Part shown: positions 4,618 to 5,418 of the stretch, piece by piece | Layout: the number at the start of each line of letters is the position of its first letter | Position numbering within the stretch: the stretch's first letter is position 1 | Origin: Paracoccaceae bacterium | Lineage (GTDB): Bacteria; Pseudomonadota; Alphaproteobacteria; Rhodobacterales; Rhodobacteraceae | DNA: 5,418 nucleotides | Assembly (NCBI GenBank): GCA_015485015.1 | Contig: WFUK01000269.1 | Coordinates: forward strand, 1-5,418 | Reading direction: 5' to 3' | The notes under the pieces: model-generated | The model's input: only the letters and a program-made list of their open reading frames with translations | What the model was told of the DNA's origin: nothing | The model's database searches: none | Program-made: the position numbers and the translations under genes

Positions 4618-5418
4618 ATGTTTTACCCACGCCATTCAGGCTGCTATCGATCTCGGTATTCCAGTTTAACCCTGCATCTTTGAGGAATTCAATATATTCT
4701 TCCAGCGGCTCACGGGGGAACATATCCGGCAAGTCTCGTCTTTTATGCGCCAATGAAGGGCGCAGCTCAAAAATCAGATCTTCCAGCACTGCGCCGGGCT
4801 GCGACAGGATCTCGTCCAGCGAAATCACCCGCACCTTGGCCTTTCCCCCGAGCAGCGCCGCCAGCTGCACCGCCTCCCGCCGCGCCATCCGGTCTATGCG
4901 GGCCTGAAGCACCGAAACATTTCGCTGGTTTTTGGAAAATAGCTCCAATAGCCAGATCGAGCGAATAAAAAACACCCGCGCTTTCGGATCCCGCGCGATA
5001 AACCGCGCCAATTTTCTGTTTTTTCCGGGATCGAGCGCAAAAAGCGGGTCATCATCGCGGTAGTTCCAGACAAAATTCAGCAAAAACCCTTCCGGATTTC
5101 GGATGCGCATTTTTAGACTGCCACCCAAATTCCCCATCAGGCGCTGTGCGGTTTGCCGATATTTGTTATGCAGGCCGGAAAACAGATGGTCGAAATATTC
5201 AAGGCCGGTTTCTTGCTTGATCCAGCTCGAAAAATCCTTAAAAATATGATCAAAACCACATAGCACCGTATAGGGTGCAGCCGCTACCTGCTTGGTCAGC
5301 TTCGGCATTTGGCCCTGCATTACCAGCCCTTGCCGCCCCACCAGATGCCGCGATTCCGCTTTTTCTACCCGGGCCAAAAAGGCGATTTCCATATCGGGGT
5401 TTTGCGGGGTGGGCGCAC
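4610..5418 (-). CDS. Unrecognised protein upstream of sulfotransferase, distant sulfotransferase-like C-terminal half (5' end open at window edge)
   Basis: I do not recognise this protein with confidence. The frame is open from the window edge: eight more complete codons (APTPQNPD) precede the ATG at 5392, and there is no ribosome binding site before that ATG, so the true start probably lies outside. Numbered from that methionine, 260 residues are visible. The first half is rich in aromatic and basic residues (GFDHIFKDFSSWIKQ, RNPEGFLLNFVWNYRDDDP) with no known motif. In the second half, ARVFFIRSIWLLELFSK (138-154) followed by VRVISLDEILSQPGAVLEDL (187-206) has the order of a sulfotransferase 3'-phosphate helix and the later 'YEDLL.DP' segment. 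However, the R-S spacing is 9 rather than 8, proline is missing, and no phosphosulfate loop is visible. The loop could lie upstream of the window. No signal peptide or membrane helix is seen. The last 8 bases (ATGAATAA) overlap the start of the sulfotransferase, which implies an operon with coupled translation and a related function. Confidence 0.6.
   Translation of the reverse strand, partial: APTPQNPDMEIAFLARVEKAESRHLVGRQGLVMQGQMPKLTKQVAAAPYTVLCGFDHIFKDFSSWIKQETGLEYFDHLFSGLHNKYRQTAQRLMGNLGGSLKMRIRNPEGFLLNFVWNYRDDDPLFALDPGKNRKLARFIARDPKARVFFIRSIWLLELFSKNQRNVSVLQARIDRMARREAVQLAALLGGKAKVRVISLDEILSQPGAVLEDLIFELRPSLAHKRRDLPDMFPREPLEEYIEFLKDAGLNWNTEIDSSLNGVGKTYE

Noticed and set aside
5390..5392. 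ATG at 5392 as the real start of the right-hand gene
   Set aside because: The frame stays open to the window edge with plausible codons, and there is no Shine-Dalgarno sequence before this ATG, so the gene is treated as truncated.

Overview
The window looks like a chromosomal segment of an alphaproteobacterium, most likely a roseobacter-type member of the Rhodobacteraceae. Three things suggest this: the conserved order lptB-rpoN-hpf-ptsN, a compact RpoN with almost no acidic region II, and a sulfotransferase of the kind often (mis)named 'nodulation protein NodH' in that family. The taxonomic call is inference from protein character and gene order; no rRNA or other phylogenetic marker is present.

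Left part, + strand (1-3156): four genes read in the same direction. They are the C-terminal ~225 residues of the LPS-export ATPase LptB (5' end outside the window), the sigma-54 factor RpoN, a long-form ribosome hibernation factor (HPF/RaiA-like), and the nitrogen-PTS phosphocarrier EIIA-Ntr (PtsN). lptB-rpoN (27-base gap) and hpf-ptsN (36-base gap) are close enough to be co-transcribed. The 91-base rpoN-hpf gap is the only real intergenic space. It holds a possible promoter, a 21-base dyad and a second hairpin just before the hpf ribosome binding site, so hpf-ptsN may be its own unit as well as part of a read-through transcript. The set is a classic housekeeping and stress locus: outer-membrane assembly, sigma-54 transcription, ribosome dimerisation in stationary phase, and PTS-Ntr signalling.

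Right part, - strand (3157-5418): two genes that overlap by a few bases and converge on ptsN. The upstream one (5' end open at the right edge) is an unrecognised protein whose second half only loosely resembles the C-terminal part of sulfotransferases. The downstream one is a ~486-residue PAPS-type sulfotransferase with a complete N-terminal nucleotide-binding signature and a second, degenerate sulfotransferase-like half. They probably form one transcription unit concerned with sulfating a carbohydrate or surface molecule; the substrate cannot be read from the sequence.

The most unusual DNA-level feature is the junction of the two halves. The stop codons of ptsN and the sulfotransferase abut inside TGATCA with no spacer. 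The two coding ends carry a perfect 11-base inverted repeat (3143-3153 and 3202-3212) plus an inner 6-base repeat, forming a ~70-base imperfect hairpin centred on the convergence zone. No convincing mobile element, CRISPR array, tRNA or rRNA is visible, and no stretch longer than 91 bases lacks a gene. I do not see strong evidence for a wholly new system here; the best candidates are the sulfotransferase/unknown-protein pair and the junction structure.
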